Shown here: piece by piece, positions 46,441-59,534 of the stretch | Numbering within the stretch: position 1 is the first letter of the stretch | How the letters are laid out: each line of letters starts with the position of its first letter | Made by a program: the position numbers and the translations under genes | Notes under the pieces: generated by a model | Databases searched by the model: none | What the model was told of the DNA's origin: nothing | What the model saw: only the letters and a program-made list of their open reading frames with translations | Assembly: GCA_027563935.2 (NCBI GenBank) | Contig: CM050454.1 | Location: forward strand, 21,201,501-21,265,500 | Direction of reading: 5' to 3' | From: Costus lasius | Lineage: Eukaryota; Streptophyta; Magnoliopsida; Zingiberales; Costaceae | DNA: 64,000 nt

Positions 46441-48199
46441 CCTCTCACTTCCACTAGCATTCAATATTAGTGCCCTCTTTTAGGCCATTTAGCATTTCTT
46501 AAAACTCCGTACTCAATCACATATCAAGTATTTAGAAAGGAGCTAGGAAAATTGATTTTTCAACTATTTTCCACGTCCCTATTATAGAAAACCATTTATT
46601 TACATGTGATTTATATAAGCCAAAATAATGATAATAATAAAAAACACTCCGCACACTGAATTACTACAATTTTTATGTGATTTTCAATATTTCATCAAAA
46701 AATTTATAAATATCCCTGTAAAAAAAAATTATAAAACTCATTATTAGCTTAGCTTTGGCCTATTCATAGAAAGTATAAGAATGTATCAATTCCAGCATGT
46801 AATTCTGCAAAAACTAGAATCACTCTTTCTTAGATATGTAAAGTAAATGAAGGCTTCGGATAAAATGATTATATGACAATAACAATATCGAATATCAATA
46901 TAAAATAAAAATAAAGTTAAATAAAATATTAACATCTAATTAAATCTAAGTAGACGGTGTGAAAATAAAATTGCAAATCAACCCAAGAACATTTTAAAAA
47001 AATTATAAAAAGAAGAAACTTGTCGACCAATTAAAAAGATTCCAGAATTAGGTATTTTGAATCCTATCCCGGACAAAGCCGCATGGTTTAGTTTCTTATT
47101 CTTATTACCAACAGTAACGAACTAGGAAAAAAATAAAAAATCAATTGAATTATTGTTCTTTCCGCCAATACTGCATAATATTGTGCTAGCTCAGTCAGTG
47201 CAGCGCAAGTGCAAGCGAATGAATCCCCCACCCCCAGCCTTTTGCACTGTGCTCGGCTAATCATTTGTCAAAGCACTTCACGAGGAGAAAGATATAAATA
47301 AGAACATGATAGCAAAGAAAATAATTCACATTTTTTTAGCTTTCTCAAGGACAAAACACAATATTGTTCATATAAAATTATGAGTAGGGTATGAAAAACA
47401 ACAATTTCATAATGTAACTTACGGCATCTTGCACCAAGAGTTGTTGTGTTTATGATAAAGTGTCATGCACATTTATGAGTTGTAGTGTTTACAGAGCTCT
47501 ATGGACTCGGAAGTAGCTCAAGAGCGTGATCGACGAAAGATTAGGGTTGGGAGAGAGTAGAAAGAATGGTACCGGAGTGGACAAGCAGCCTTCTGCTTTC
47601 GAAGTGAAGACAAGCTTCATTCTTGCAGCGAGCGACTGGAGATAAAAACCTCTTGCGGCCATTCGCTTCCTTCCAATCACAGTGAGCAACTGGAGAGAGG
47701 GCATACATGAAATAAAACAAATGTAAACAAACTATTCGCAATATCATGCTATTAGTTCCTGTTTCTAAAATCTGAAATAAATATTCCGAGCCTCTTCACT
47801 GCAGTGAAGGAAACTTACCGCCAAAGTCACAATGTACATTTAAGATTGCAAGAGGCAAAACTACACCTCATTATTTTAATGCAACAGTTACTAATTACTG
47901 AGATGGCAACCACCACCGGAAGAATCTAAAATGGTAACATCTGCCAATGAAATCTATAACACAAGAAATCTATCATTTTGAACGTGACAGTGACCAAATA
48001 AAGCATCAAAATATTGCATACCAATGGTCTCGTGTTTCGTAGCTACATGATCATCAAAAGGCATAATCTTGTAAAATTTACTGATTGCTGTCGATCAGGG
48101 CATTAGTCACTTCCTAGACTTATGAGCAGACGTAGTATTCATTTTTTTTTTGTCTGCATCAGATTGTCAACCTTGAATTCCTTGGTGTCCACATCAGTG
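46441..48199. other. Gene-free region
   Basis: No gene recognised. The minus-strand frames at 47489-47747 overlap one another and have no known domain. Confidence 0.45.
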
Positions 48200-50989
48200 G
48201 TTTCTTATCATCAGGTAGAATAGTAAATTTTCGCTTGTGTGATTTACCTACTGATGAGCCAGGTGATTTCCTCAGTTTCAGAATTGGCAGCATTAACATC
48301 TGCGTCACTATCTCTGCAGTCTAAGTGTATTCCCTTCCTCAGGTTTGTGCCTTCAGCATTTTCAGGTTCTTTACCAGTTGTTTTCTCTAAATTCTGGAAT
48401 CAGCCACTAGGATTCTTTTCCTCCGGGCCAGTCTCCATCCAGGATTTCTCTGTTATGTCACTACTACCTTCACTGTTCTGCTCTTCTTCAGCCTCAGCTT
48501 TGTGCTGTAATAACTATTAAACCCATCAATTCCCTATTGACCTGCAACAAATATTGTCAGCTACCATGTTACTTAACAAGTTCTTTAACTCAGCAAATAC
48601 ACCGTAATGGATCCACTTTATTTAACTGAATTACATGTGCGCTCTGCAGAAAGTCAGATATATCAGTTGGACAAAATGGATATTTTTTGACAATATTCTT
48701 TGCTTGGAGCGTACGACCACCTTCACGGGCCCTTTCACGGACAAAAGACTTGTCAGCACAAGCCTCAACAAAACTTCAATAGTTATGACCATATTGGGTG
48801 GTCAAGGGCATTATCATCACTTTTCAACTAAGGGATAAAAAATTCTAAAAGTCAAAGATAGGCACTAAGAATTGAATCTTTTTTTAAATGGCAATCCGTT
48901 GACTTTTAGAACTTTGTTATCTCTTCGTCGAAAAGTGATGACATTGCCCTTGACCACTCTATGGGATCATAACTAGTAAAGTCTTACATGCTTAAGCCTT
49001 ATGCCGACAAGTCTTTTGTCCGTGAAAGAACCCATGAAGACCACAGAAATTAGCAATTTTTTCAAAAGCCTCTCCCTTACAACATATTCTGAGCTCGCTT
49101 TCTAGCTTTTATGGAGGCTTGTTACCATCATTAGGACTACTAATTATAGTCTTTCCGCTAGCTGGTGGAGGCTTCATCCATTTCCAGCCATGTTTCTGCT
49201 GTTAGAACAAGAATAAAAAAAACATGCATCATAATTTCAACCATAATGACATGCATAATGATTAGAGTTTCAACATATATTACTTGCAATAGCGCACATA
49301 CAAAAATATAACACTTCCATTGTTGTTGTTACTCATTCTCATATTTAAATTTTAGTAACATAATCCATAAGAACCTAATTTTCAGGAGAAAAATCTTCTT
49401 TCTAATGCCTGGTATTCTTTAATTTCTAAAAGATACTAACCACGATCAAATGAAACATTTAGAAACAAATTAAATATAAAAGATACAAGTAAAATGGAGA
49501 AAAGAAACAAAAAAATGAGGCATGTCTTGAATTATTACAACTTTAAATTTTGAAGCAGACATGATAAATATATTGCAGAAAAAAGTGACAATTATATATA
49601 CGAAGTTGGTGAAGAGTTTGGTTTGTTTAAAGTGGATATGGGATTTACCAAGCACCATTACGTGCAATTAATTTTATTTTTCGGACATGAATAGTCCAAT
49701 TAATTTCGATCACTTCTTAGTTTTAACGGGAATTTAGATGAACTTGAAATTTAGGAAGCAATAGTGAGCATAAACCTGAATAGCAACTAAGCAAACAACA
49801 ATTGATAACTATATTAGATGTTCGTATTAGCATGTTAAGTAAATAATTTTGTTGCTGTGCTGAGGAAGCTTAAGCAATCTAAAGAATCAGCAAAGGAATA
49901 GCAAAGAGGAAACAATATTGTGACATTTTTTAACATCTCTGCTCATGGAAAGAAGGAAGAGCACATATTTTGGGCCCTGTTTTTTATTTTATTTTATTTT
50001 ATTTTTTATTTTGGGCCCTGTTAGCAACACAGGGAAACAATTTAGGATTAACCAGTGGCAATGGAACAAGATTTCTACATCAGCAAGCAAAAAACAATTC
50101 ATACACTCAAACGAAAGAATGATTTCATTATAATAAATAGATGATAATATAAAATCATGAAAAGTTCACTTACAGCAATTAGATATAAACCGATATACAA
50201 TAAAATCAAATATGATCTCCAGAAATCAAATAGAAAACTATTATTAAACTTTGCCTAACAGTTCTGTTAAAAATCTCTATAAATGAATGTTCACATAAAG
50301 TAGCGAAAATAAGAATGATAGAAAAGAAACAATAGTTCAAACTTTTTTAATATTTGTTTGAACTATAATAAGAAATGCAGGTTTCTGTGTCTGCAAATTT
50401 CGAGAGCTAAAATCTCACCCGCTAATGTACTGTAAATGATCAAACATAAAAATCACCTGCCACAGTATAGAGGAAAAACTCTCCATGATCTTCATAATCT
50501 TCATACCCTCCATACAGTGCAACACAGAGCACCATAATCAGGCTGCCCAGCAATCCCAGCCACATGGGGTAAATGAGCACCCCTTTGTCTGCAATCCATA
50601 CGATCTTCTCATACTTCACATACCAAAACGCCTAAATGTCTTTTTGGGTCATTTTCGGCAAGTGTGAGCCCAAAATGGTCATGTGAAACAGTAACAAAGA
50701 TTTTCCCACTACATGCATTTGCTTTGCCTGCCTTTTTAGCTCTCTCAATGGTAAATGCCTTCTCAGGTCTGCTTTCATTGCAAATGAAATGGTATACTAC
50801 TGTTGGAACCGACAATGAATTTGACTTTGCAACCTTTGTCATACGTCTAGCTTCGGCGAGTGCTAAGTTGGTTCTTGGTTGTGTTGCCAGTTTTGAAGAG
50901 ATAGGGGAACTACACTTTGTACATGTGAGCTTCGCCTGACCAACCCGCCTCTGGAAGCACTTTAAACAGAAATTATGACCACATGATAT
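48200..50989 (-). pseudogene. VIM/ORTHRUS-type E3 ubiquitin ligase pseudogene
   Basis: Intact family members (PHD-RING-SRA-RING) bind methylated DNA through the SRA domain and help maintain CG methylation in the nucleus. One exon (50457-50989) starts after an acceptor (TTTTGCAG). It encodes the end of the first RING (SCGHNFCLKCFQRRVGQAK), CTKCSSPISSK, and the SRA start (FTIERAKKAGKANACSGKI, FVTVSHDHFGLTLAENDP, EDRMDCRQRGAHLPHVAGIA, GGYEDYEDHGEFFLYT). A TGA replaces the tryptophan before EDRM, and a frameshift precedes GGYED. The rest of the SRA is missing. At about 49075-49205 KHGWKWMKPPPAS recalls the linker before RING 2, then a stop. An acidic tail-like stretch lies at 48200-48530. RING 2 and the PHD are not found. 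Confidence 0.85.
48712..49046. mobile_element. MITE-like inverted repeat inside the VIM pseudogene
   Basis: Two arms of about 150 bases are inverted copies. Matching blocks are TTTCACGGACAAAAGACTTG with its complement, GTGGTCAAGGGCA, ATCATCACTTTTC and TTCTAAAAGTCAA. The short loop is near 48870. It interrupts the region between the SRA exon and the tail of the pseudogene. No target duplication was resolved. Confidence 0.75.
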
Positions 50990-52351
50990 CTGCAAAAGGA
51001 CAACAAAAAGGTAAAACATTCAATTAAATGGAAAACAGAAAATAGGAAACAGGGAAAAAGAACATGCTCACTTATAGTGCAAATCAAACTGACAAGAAAA
51101 TTGGAACCTATAGCCTCAAGAAAGCCAACAAATCAAACTGACAAGAAAATTGGATCCTATAACTAGGGCTTGTCCAAACATCAGGTTAACTTGATAAACC
51201 AAACTGACCCAACCCAAAATTATCAGTTTGGTCTAGGTCAAAATTGTACAGGTCAGTTTCGGTTTAAGTTCAATATCTGCCTAAAAATCAGTTTGGTTAT
51301 GGTTTTCGCTTTTGAAAAATTGAAAAACCCGAACCGACCATACTGATTGCTATTTTCTAAATACATTTTGGTTGGTCATACCATTAGCCTAGCCCGCACT
51401 TTGCAGACCCATTACACAACTCACACACTACTTAGTGGCTCAGCGTGCTGCCCCCACACCACAACTGTTCATCCGTTCGAGATTCTGCCCTCAAACACAT
51501 GCCATTCACAAATCATGTGTCACGATTGTTCGACTACTCGACTTAAACTTTCGAGTTCCGAGTGCCCTAGGCCCCTAGCTACCGCTACTATTGTGTGTAG
51601 TTCAACCGTTCCCATTTGTGACATGACTCATGAGTCGTGAACCTTCAGCAACAAAGCGTTGGGACATACATGATCCATTAACAATGAAGGCAAGACAATC
51701 ATCATCAAGAGCGAGTGTCGGTGACTTGACTCTCCCCAGCAAGGGTCAGTTGGTGTATACATGCTATATTTGCTTGCATTCATCTCAATGTCAAAGTTGA
51801 AGCATCCTCATCTTGCACTCTAGTTGATTGAATCAGTATTCAGTGATCCAGATTCTAGAGAAAGCCAAAGAGGAACTTCCAGAGGATCACACTTCACACT
51901 TTCTCCGACCATGGTAAGTCAGTACTTCTATAGTTTTACTCATCCTCATCTTGTCATCTTTGCCTATTGTTATTTGTTAATTTATTTAAGTTGCAATAAA
52001 TTTTGAATCATCACTGATTTTATCTAGTTTAAGTAGACTTCTAGTTTCTGCCAAGTTTAACCAATTTAGATAGACAATCTTATCAATTTAAACCAATTTT
52101 AGGTTTAAGAAAAGCATTGCATTAGAACAGACAGTAACTAAATATGTTTGAATTGGATGGCTCAGCTTTTGTTTGGATTGTCGTTAATTTGTTATACTGA
52201 TTTCACAATAGTTCATAGAATTTTGCAGTCGTTAATTTGTTATACTAAATACGTTTGATTTGTTATACTGATTTCACATTAGTTCATAGAATTTTACAAT
52301 AAGTGTTCGAAATCTAAGAATTTCACATTAGTTCTCTCTTTGTCGTTATTA
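50990..52351. other. Gene-free region between the VIM pseudogene and Harbinger copy B
   Basis: At about 51165-51345 there is a GGTTAACTTG and CCCGAACCGACC-type stretch with a TAGGGCTTGTCC left edge, possibly a decayed hAT MITE without a visible target duplication. The frame at 51347-51640 has no domain. Confidence 0.4.
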
Positions 52352-53980
52352 AGGGTCTGTTTTATTGGGTTGAAAACTGGAGAGAAGAGAAAGAAACCTA
52401 GTGTTCCATCTATTTTATTGGAGGGGCAGATTTGAAGAGAAAAAAAAAATGGTGAGAAAAGGGAAAAATTTTCTCCCGTTTTGGAAAAGCCTACCTCTCG
52501 CCATCACTCCTTTTGAAGCCGGCGCCCTCATCCAGTCGCCCTAGCCCTTCCTCTTCCAGTCGCCGCCGGTCGAAGCAAGGCTATTCTGCCTCTTCCAGTC
52601 GCCCTCTTCAGTCGCCTCTTCCAACCGCTTCAAATCTTCCATCGCCGGTCGAAGCTTTTTTCATTCGAGTCGCTTCAAATCTTCCAACCGCTTCAAATCT
52701 TCCATCGTGAGTTTGCTTCCAACTCTCTAATAAGATTGTTAGGCCAGTAATCCTCTTTTGACTGACTGAGTTCTTTTTATCGCTAGTAGTATTAGTTGCC
52801 TTCTACTCTGAGACTGATATTTATGATTGCATTTGTTAGTATGTTGAGCTTCAGATATCATGAAGAACAAGTTGATGAATGATGATACTCTTTTTCAAAG
52901 TTCATGTATCATAACTGTTTTCGCTTTCTGTAATTTTAAGGATATGATCGTGGTATATATTCCAGTGCATTAGTCAGTGGCGGCAGCAGCCAAACTTTAA
53001 CTAGCATTTTAGAATTGAGGGAAATGATGATGAAGCTAGACATTCTGTAAGCTATATGACCGTAGAACTGGATGAAATTTTAAATGTGGACCAATTAGCT
53101 AGGCAGAGAATGCTTTAGGTAGGAAGTTCCCTTTTTCAAGAACCAAGAAAATTATTTAATCACAAACCAAAGCAACTACAATCTAGTCCGCATTGGTTCA
53201 ACCGTTATCTTTTTCTTGTGCTCTGTTTTGTCATGTTGGCTGCTTGTAGGATTGTTCTTTTGGAGCTTTTTTCATTCCTTAATTATGTGACATCGCAAAC
53301 CATAAGAAGAGGGTGCTCTGTTTTGTCAAGTGATTTTTTTTCATTGCTCAATTTTATAAACTATAAGAAGAGGGTGCATGAGGAGTATTTATCCTCTTAT
53401 TCCTCAATTTTCAGACCAGTGTAAATGTTTCTAGAACCAAAACAGATTGATCTATCAAATTTCACACACCTGTAACTTTTTACCCATTCCTATAGTTATG
53501 TGGCATTTGAATTTGCTTAAAAAAAGAAGAAAAAAGAAGGCAAAAGAAAAGGTGCTGGTGAACCTTGCAAAAACCTTTCCCCCTTTCTCCTTTGCAAAAA
53601 CTTTTCCCCCTTTCTCCTTTGAAGAAGTTACCGTGCTTTATCTCCTTCCTGCTCTCATTTTTTTTTCCCTCTTGCCTCCCCCTCACATTTTCCCACAGAA
53701 GCTTTTCTCCTTCATGACTATCAACGTAAGAATTTTTTTTCCCACAGAAGCTGTTACTTCTTTGGTAATTGGATCCCACTTTTTATTATCGATATAGAGT
53801 GGTAGTTGGATCCCATTTTTTTTTCAACTAGTTTTATCAATGCAATGAAAATTTTGTTTTAATCATGTATCCTGATATCTATTTATAAGCTTGTCCTTTT
53901 GTTTTAGTCATACTTTTTACTCATTTTGTATAAATTGATTGCTTTACACAATATAATTTTATTTTATAGGTCTTATCTTA

Positions 53981-55347
53981 ATGGCTCCATTGAGTAACAA
54001 AGACAAAAGACTTGCGATAGTACACAACCATCACCGAGAAATATGCAAGTTGTATGTGCAGTTGTATGTTACCTCATAGAACAATTGAATGAAATTTTTG
54101 ACTCATCCTATGTGGATAAACCATTAAAAGAAAGTAATGAGAGTAAAGAGGGCAAGCGTAGAGAAATTTTAAAAAATTTAACTTCTTTCGATCAAATTTG
54201 CCATAATATCTTAAGAATGAAAGTATGTGCTTTCATACAATTGTGTGATGTACTAAGAAGTACAGACCGGGTGAAAAGCACTAAAAACTGTACGGTTGGG
54301 GAAAAAGTGGCAAGGTTTTTATATTTGGTGTCTCATAATGTCAAATATCGACAACTATGTTTTTTTCTTTCATCGTGGTATTCAAACTATTAGCTACCAC
54401 TTTCACGAAGTGCTAAAAGCTATTATTAGCTTACATGAGCAATTCATCATACAACCTGATGGTTCAGTTGTCCCTCCTGAGATATACAATAGTAGCAGAT
54501 TCTATCCATATTTTCAGGTATGATACTGATCAAAATAAATTCAGTATCCCATAATAATGTTTTCTTGATTACTAATAAATCAACTTCATAAATGTGTAGG
54601 ATTGTTTAGGTGCAATTGATGGTACACATGTGCGAGTAAAAGTACCACCTAGTGATGCACCTAGATTTAGGAGGAGAAAGGATTGGCTAACCACAAATGT
54701 TTTAGCAGCGTGTTCATTTGATATGAGATTTACATATGTTCTACTCGGGTGGGAAGGGACAGCATCGGATTCACGGTTAATAAAAGATGCTATCAGTAGA
54801 TCAGATAATCTAAAAATTCAAGGTATATCCTACTTAGTCCAAAAATCCATACATTGCTTATGTAAATTTCTAATATAGTGTCCTTTTGTCCGTCCTAGGT
54901 AAATACTATTTAGGCGATGCTGGGTTTGGGATAAAAAGTTGGCTTATGACACCGTATAGAGGAGTACGATGTCACTTGAAAGAATACTCCAAACATGCTC
55001 CTGATAATGCAAAAGAACTTTATAATCATCGACATGCATATGCCCGCAATGTTATAGAAAGAGCCTTTGGTGTATTAAAGAAAATGTTTCCAATCATAGC
55101 AAGTGGAACAGAGCCTCATTTCCCCTTTAACACACATGTTAAAATTATTTTAGCATGTTGTGTTTTACATAACTACCTAATGGGTGTTGATCCGGATGCC
55201 AATATAATTGCTGAAGTTGACAAGGAATTATCAATGTTAGTTGACAATGATATCTGTAGTGTAGAGAGACAAGATGAAGAAGCTAGGAGAGGAACTTTTA
55301 CAAGAGATGTCATGGCTAATGCAATGTGGAATAATTATATCTTGTAA
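53981..55347 (+). pseudogene. HARBI1-like DDE transposase, copy B (nearly complete, frameshifted)
   Basis: The nuclease that excises and inserts Harbinger elements. The ATG lies just after a conserved acceptor (TTTATAG), implying a leader intron. Exon 1 (53981-54517) is frameshifted early (after HHREICKLYVQLYV) and again near 54365. Exon 2 (54600-54822) carries DCLGAIDGTHVRVKVP with the first catalytic aspartate, and WEGTASDSRLIKDA. Exon 3 (54899-55347) carries KYYLGDAGFGIKSWLMTP with the second aspartate, ARNVIERAFGVLKKMFPI with the glutamate, and ends MWNNYIL. All splice sites are GT-AG. The catalytic triad is intact; only exon 1 is damaged. Confidence 0.9.
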
Positions 55348-56147
55348 ATGTATTATCAATTTTGTTATCGTTTTCATAACTGCCTCTTGCTTGTATTATC
55401 AATATGACTTATGTATTTCTTTGGTAGTTATGGAAGTTATGATTCTCCAAGAGTCTCTTTGGTAGATGTTAACAATAACATAAAAAAACCAATGATCTTC
55501 ATCTCCATACACTGTCGAGTATTTTGAAACTTGCAAATGTTTCTTCATCTCCATATGAAATTTTTCTCTTGTTTAGACGTGTGTATGCTTCAGTTAATTT
55601 TATATGTGCAGTATCAACTTTTACTTGTTCAATTTATTTTTTTTTTGTTTATACATGAAAAATAAAAGTTTGTGAAAGCATTATGGAATTTGCAAACAAT
55701 CCAAAATCCAAATTTATTATGATGTTTGTGTTGTAATAGTTGAGAAAAAGTGCAATTAACTTAATGGAAATAGCAAGGGGAATATGCTGATATTACAAGG
55801 AAAGCAAGGGGAATATGCTGATATTACTAGTGGAATTTATCACCAACACAAAATCCAAATTTATCACCAATACTCTTTCACCAGGACTCTGATTTACTGA
55901 TGGAATTTAATAGAAAAGCAAGGGGAATATGCTGATATTACAAGGAAAAAAGGAAAAAATACGGACTAATTATAGATAGTACTAACAAGCAAGTAGTATA
56001 GAATATTGTGGTATTACCTTATTGCTTATATTATCAATGTGACTTATGTATTTCTTTAGTTTGTAGTAATGCAGTATAGAATATTGTGGTATTTATTTCT
56101 CTTGTTTTCATTATTATGCTAACACATTTTTTTTATTTTATCATAAG

Positions 56148-57145
56148 ATGAGTAAAAAGAGTAATACATCTGAGGGCTCGAAAAGAGAGAATGTCAAATG
56201 GACTGAACATATGGATAATGTCTTTATAGAAGCGATGTTAGACTAGCAAGCCAAAGGGTTTAGGGTTGATGGTACATTTACCTTAACCGCATACAAAAAT
56301 ATATTATCTACTTGTGTGGAAAATTTTGGAATACCTTTAACAAAGGCACATTTGAAAAATAGAATGAAAACGTTAAAGAGTCATTTCAATACGTGTAATG
56401 ACTTATTCAAACACAAGAGTGAAATAGCTTGGAGTTTCACAACGAAGATGTTTGAAGCCGAGCCTCGTGTTTAGGATGAGCTTATTGTGGTATGTCATTT
56501 CAATACATGTATAATTTATTCATAAATTGTGCATTTACTAATCTAATTTTTATTTTTGTAGGCTAATCCTCTTGTGAAGAAGTGGAGAAGCACTCCCATT
56601 CAAAACTACGACAAGTTAGAGGAATTATTCTCAAAAGATCGAGCCATTGGTGCTAGTGCTAATACCTCCAGAGAATACATGAACGTGTGCAATCTTGAAG
56701 GTGAAGAACAAGCGAACGAGCCATTAGATGAAGAAGCTTTTGATGTGTCTGCCACCCAGTTCCATTTTTCTGAAGATATTGATACAACAAGCCCAGCTCT
56801 AGGCCCACAATGTAAATCAACTAGTGAGTATACTGGTTCATCCAAGACTGGTAAGAGAAAAATGGATTCTTCTGTGTTGCAAGAAACAAACAATAAATTG
56901 GAGAGAATAATTATTTGTCTGGAGAAAAGCAACGACATTTTGGAAAGACAAACCATTCCTTCAGCTATAGAGAAAGATTACACAAAAAAAAATTATATGA
57001 AGAGTTGACTAGGATTGGAGTTCCACGTCATCGTATAGCTCGTGCATTTGTCACCCTTGGTAAAAGTAAAGAGAGCACACAAATTTTCTTTGCAACTCCA
57101 GAAGATATGCAGCTTGAGATCCTTAATGAGCTGATGAATGGATAA
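56148..57145 (+). pseudogene. Myb/SANT-like partner protein, copy B
   Basis: Exon 1 (56148-56489): MSKKSNTSEGSKRENVKWTE, then MDNVFIEAMLD, a TAG where relatives have glutamine, KGFRVDGTFTLTAYKNIL, HLKNRMKTLKSHFNTCNDLF, and a second TAG in place of a conserved tryptophan near the end. Exon 2 (56562-57145): KKWRSTPIQNYDKLEELFSK, an acidic linker, GKRKMD, then a one-base shift in an A run near 56990, and a conserved tail ending EILNELMNG. The N-terminal Myb/SANT-like (trihelix-like) domain is expected to bind the transposon ends. Two nonsense changes and one frameshift disable it. Confidence 0.88.
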
Positions 57146-57980
57146 ACTTATTGTACTTTTTTGGTGATGTTTACTTTGTTGATGATGTTTACTTTGTTGG
57201 TGATGTTTAGTGTGTCTTGACATTTGATCCTTGGTGTTATAACTTGGTATTGTATCGTTGGATTACTTATTTTGATGGTTAACTCTATGTAGTGTTACAA
57301 TTATTGGTATTTTAATTTAACAATCTAAATTTGCAAATTTTAATTGTTGGTTTGTATTTGATAAAATTGCAATGTGGCTTGCTGATGTTTTTATTTACTT
57401 TGTAGGTACTTGGTTTTTTTTTTTTTTTTTTTTTTTTTTGATATTTTTGGAATTCATTCAGGCTTGTTACAATTCTATCCAAATGATATTTGGTACAAGT
57501 GAATTGTTGCCGAGTTAAAAAAATTTATTGCATTATCTAATTGTTGGTTTGTATTTGTCTAGATTACATTATCATATCCACAAACCAGTATATGATCTCT
57601 GTTGTGCTATTTGATATTTTAATACAAGTTTTTTATAATGAGAAATGGCATATTATCTATGTATTGAACGTAGGCATATGCTTCACAAGTATGCAAATGA
57701 GGATTTTTTAACGTAGACATATCTTGATTTATCATATGTGAGAGGATTTGAGATTTCAGAAATACATGTAATCTATTATAATAAATAAAGTATAATAAAT
57801 TGAGATTGTAATGTGGTATAATAAATTGATTTGATATTAATATATTAATTTTATTAATAAAATATAATAAATAAAGTATAATATATTAAAATAAATTATT
57901 TAATAAATAAAAAGTAATTTTATGTAAAAGGTATTATAATAGATAAGATTAAAAATTAATCTTTTTTTATTTTCTTTTCT
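57146..57980. other. 3' non-coding part of Harbinger copy B
   Basis: AT-rich, with a T tract at 57415-57438 and a duplicated GATGATGTTTACTTTGTTG phrase near 57165-57205. No gene. Confidence 0.6.
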
Positions 57981-58305
57981 CTCAATAAAACACATACAAC
58001 TTGTTTTAGAGGAGGGATATTTAGAGGTAAAAAAAAAGATTTCTATCTTTTCCCTTGTTTCAGTAAAAAAAATGAAAAGATAAAAAAGTAAAAAAAAATT
58101 TTAGACACTTATCCTTGAAACCAATCCCTCAAAAAAAAAAAAAAGGAAAATCACTTTTCCTTCTCTCTCATGCCTCTGACTCTCCCGCCTCCAATCTCAA
58201 ACGTTAACGGCCTGTTTCGGTGGAAGGAAAGAAATCAGTAAAGAAAGGAAATAAGGAGAGAAAGGAAATAAGGAGGAAAGGAAATCATTGCTTTCCCTTA
58301 TAGGC

Positions 58306-58850
58306 CCTGTGTTTCAGTGGAAGGAAAGGAAATAAGAAAAGAGTAAAAAAATTTTAAATTAATTATATTATACATAATACATAAATAATTAGAAAAATTA
58401 TAAATATTATAGTTGTTAATTATAAAAATACTATAAAATTCATATTAATTTATATAAATTTTTATTAAAAATTATAAAAAATTATTAAAAAATATAAAGT
58501 ACTATAAATTCTTATTAAAAATTATCAAAAATTTTGACAGCATTTCCTCTATATTATAACACAATACCTGTATATACAATATAATGAATTCAACAAAATA
58601 TAAATACACCACCAAAACATAAATATCATCAATTCAACACATAAGTACCATAACACAAAAAGCATCAAGTTCAACATTTGAATAAAAAAGTGCACAGTTC
58701 TATACCATCTACACAATGATGGTTTAAAATACAATATGATAAAGTCCAACACAAGTCCAACTAAAGTCTAACATCAGGATCTACTAACATGGATATGTTA
58801 TTAATTGTGTTTGATAATTCCTCATCAACTTCGGCAATAATATTAGCATC
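58306..58850. other. AT-rich left part of the TIR element
   Basis: It starts with the internal copy of the terminal motif (GTTTCAGTGGAAGG, about 58312) and then consists of AT-rich sequence. No gene. Confidence 0.5.
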
Positions 58851-59534
58851 ATTGTTCAAGGGATGGAAGCCTACTCTGGAGAGCATAGTGGAGAATCCAG
58901 TGACCCAAAAAATTTGATGTGGCTACATGAGTTAAATTTTCTTCTTACTCTATTACAGAGATCTTTGGCTTCCATGGTATCTTGCTTTCCTGTTGAGATC
59001 CATGAAAGAATGGAGATTAGGTTGGTTGTAAATACTGAATAGTGCATCATGTAATACATGGTATGAAACTTGGGGTCACTACTATATGAAGATTTCTTTT
59101 ATTTCTCTTTTTTTTTTTTTTGTCAATCCTCTAGTGTGCTGTTTTATGCTGTTTTTATACCTCTGAAATATATGCCCTGATCAATTCAGTGTCAAGTCTA
59201 TGAAAGACTGCAAAGATCTTATTACTATGACTGATTAAATGGGACCAAATCAGAGGACTTTTGGGTGCTCATTGTTAATTCAATATGCTTCTGTGTGTTA
59301 GGAGTGCTGCTTGCCCCAATTGCACTTTTCTATTTGAATGTCAAACAATTGATAAGATAAGCAAGAGAATTTAAACAAGCAAATTAGAAACAGCGATCTG
59401 GACTCTTCAGCAAGTAGTGTTGAGACAGAGTGGATCAACAGAGCATATTTGATCATCTGCTTCCACACTATTGGGAAAAACTATGGACCTTAAATCCCTC
59501 AAACAGAGATCCTTACCATGTTCTGAGTTCCTCG

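Larger units (their letters stand above)
52352..57999 (+). mobile_element. PIF/Harbinger DNA transposon, copy B
   Basis: The left end AGGGTCTGTTTTATTGGG follows TTA. The right end, read inverted, shares TGTTTTATTG (57983-57992), but its outer bases have diverged, so the right limit is approximate. Inside, a GC-rich repetitive leader (52500-52710) is followed by a three-exon DDE transposase and a two-exon Myb-like gene, both on the + strand. This is the full two-gene plan of an autonomous element, but both genes are broken. Confidence 0.85.

Noticed and set aside
50609..50624. An intron donor at GTATGTG ending the SRA exon
   Set aside because: The family sequence continues without a gap beyond it (EDRMDCRQ follows), so the apparent end is a nonsense change in one exon, not a splice site.
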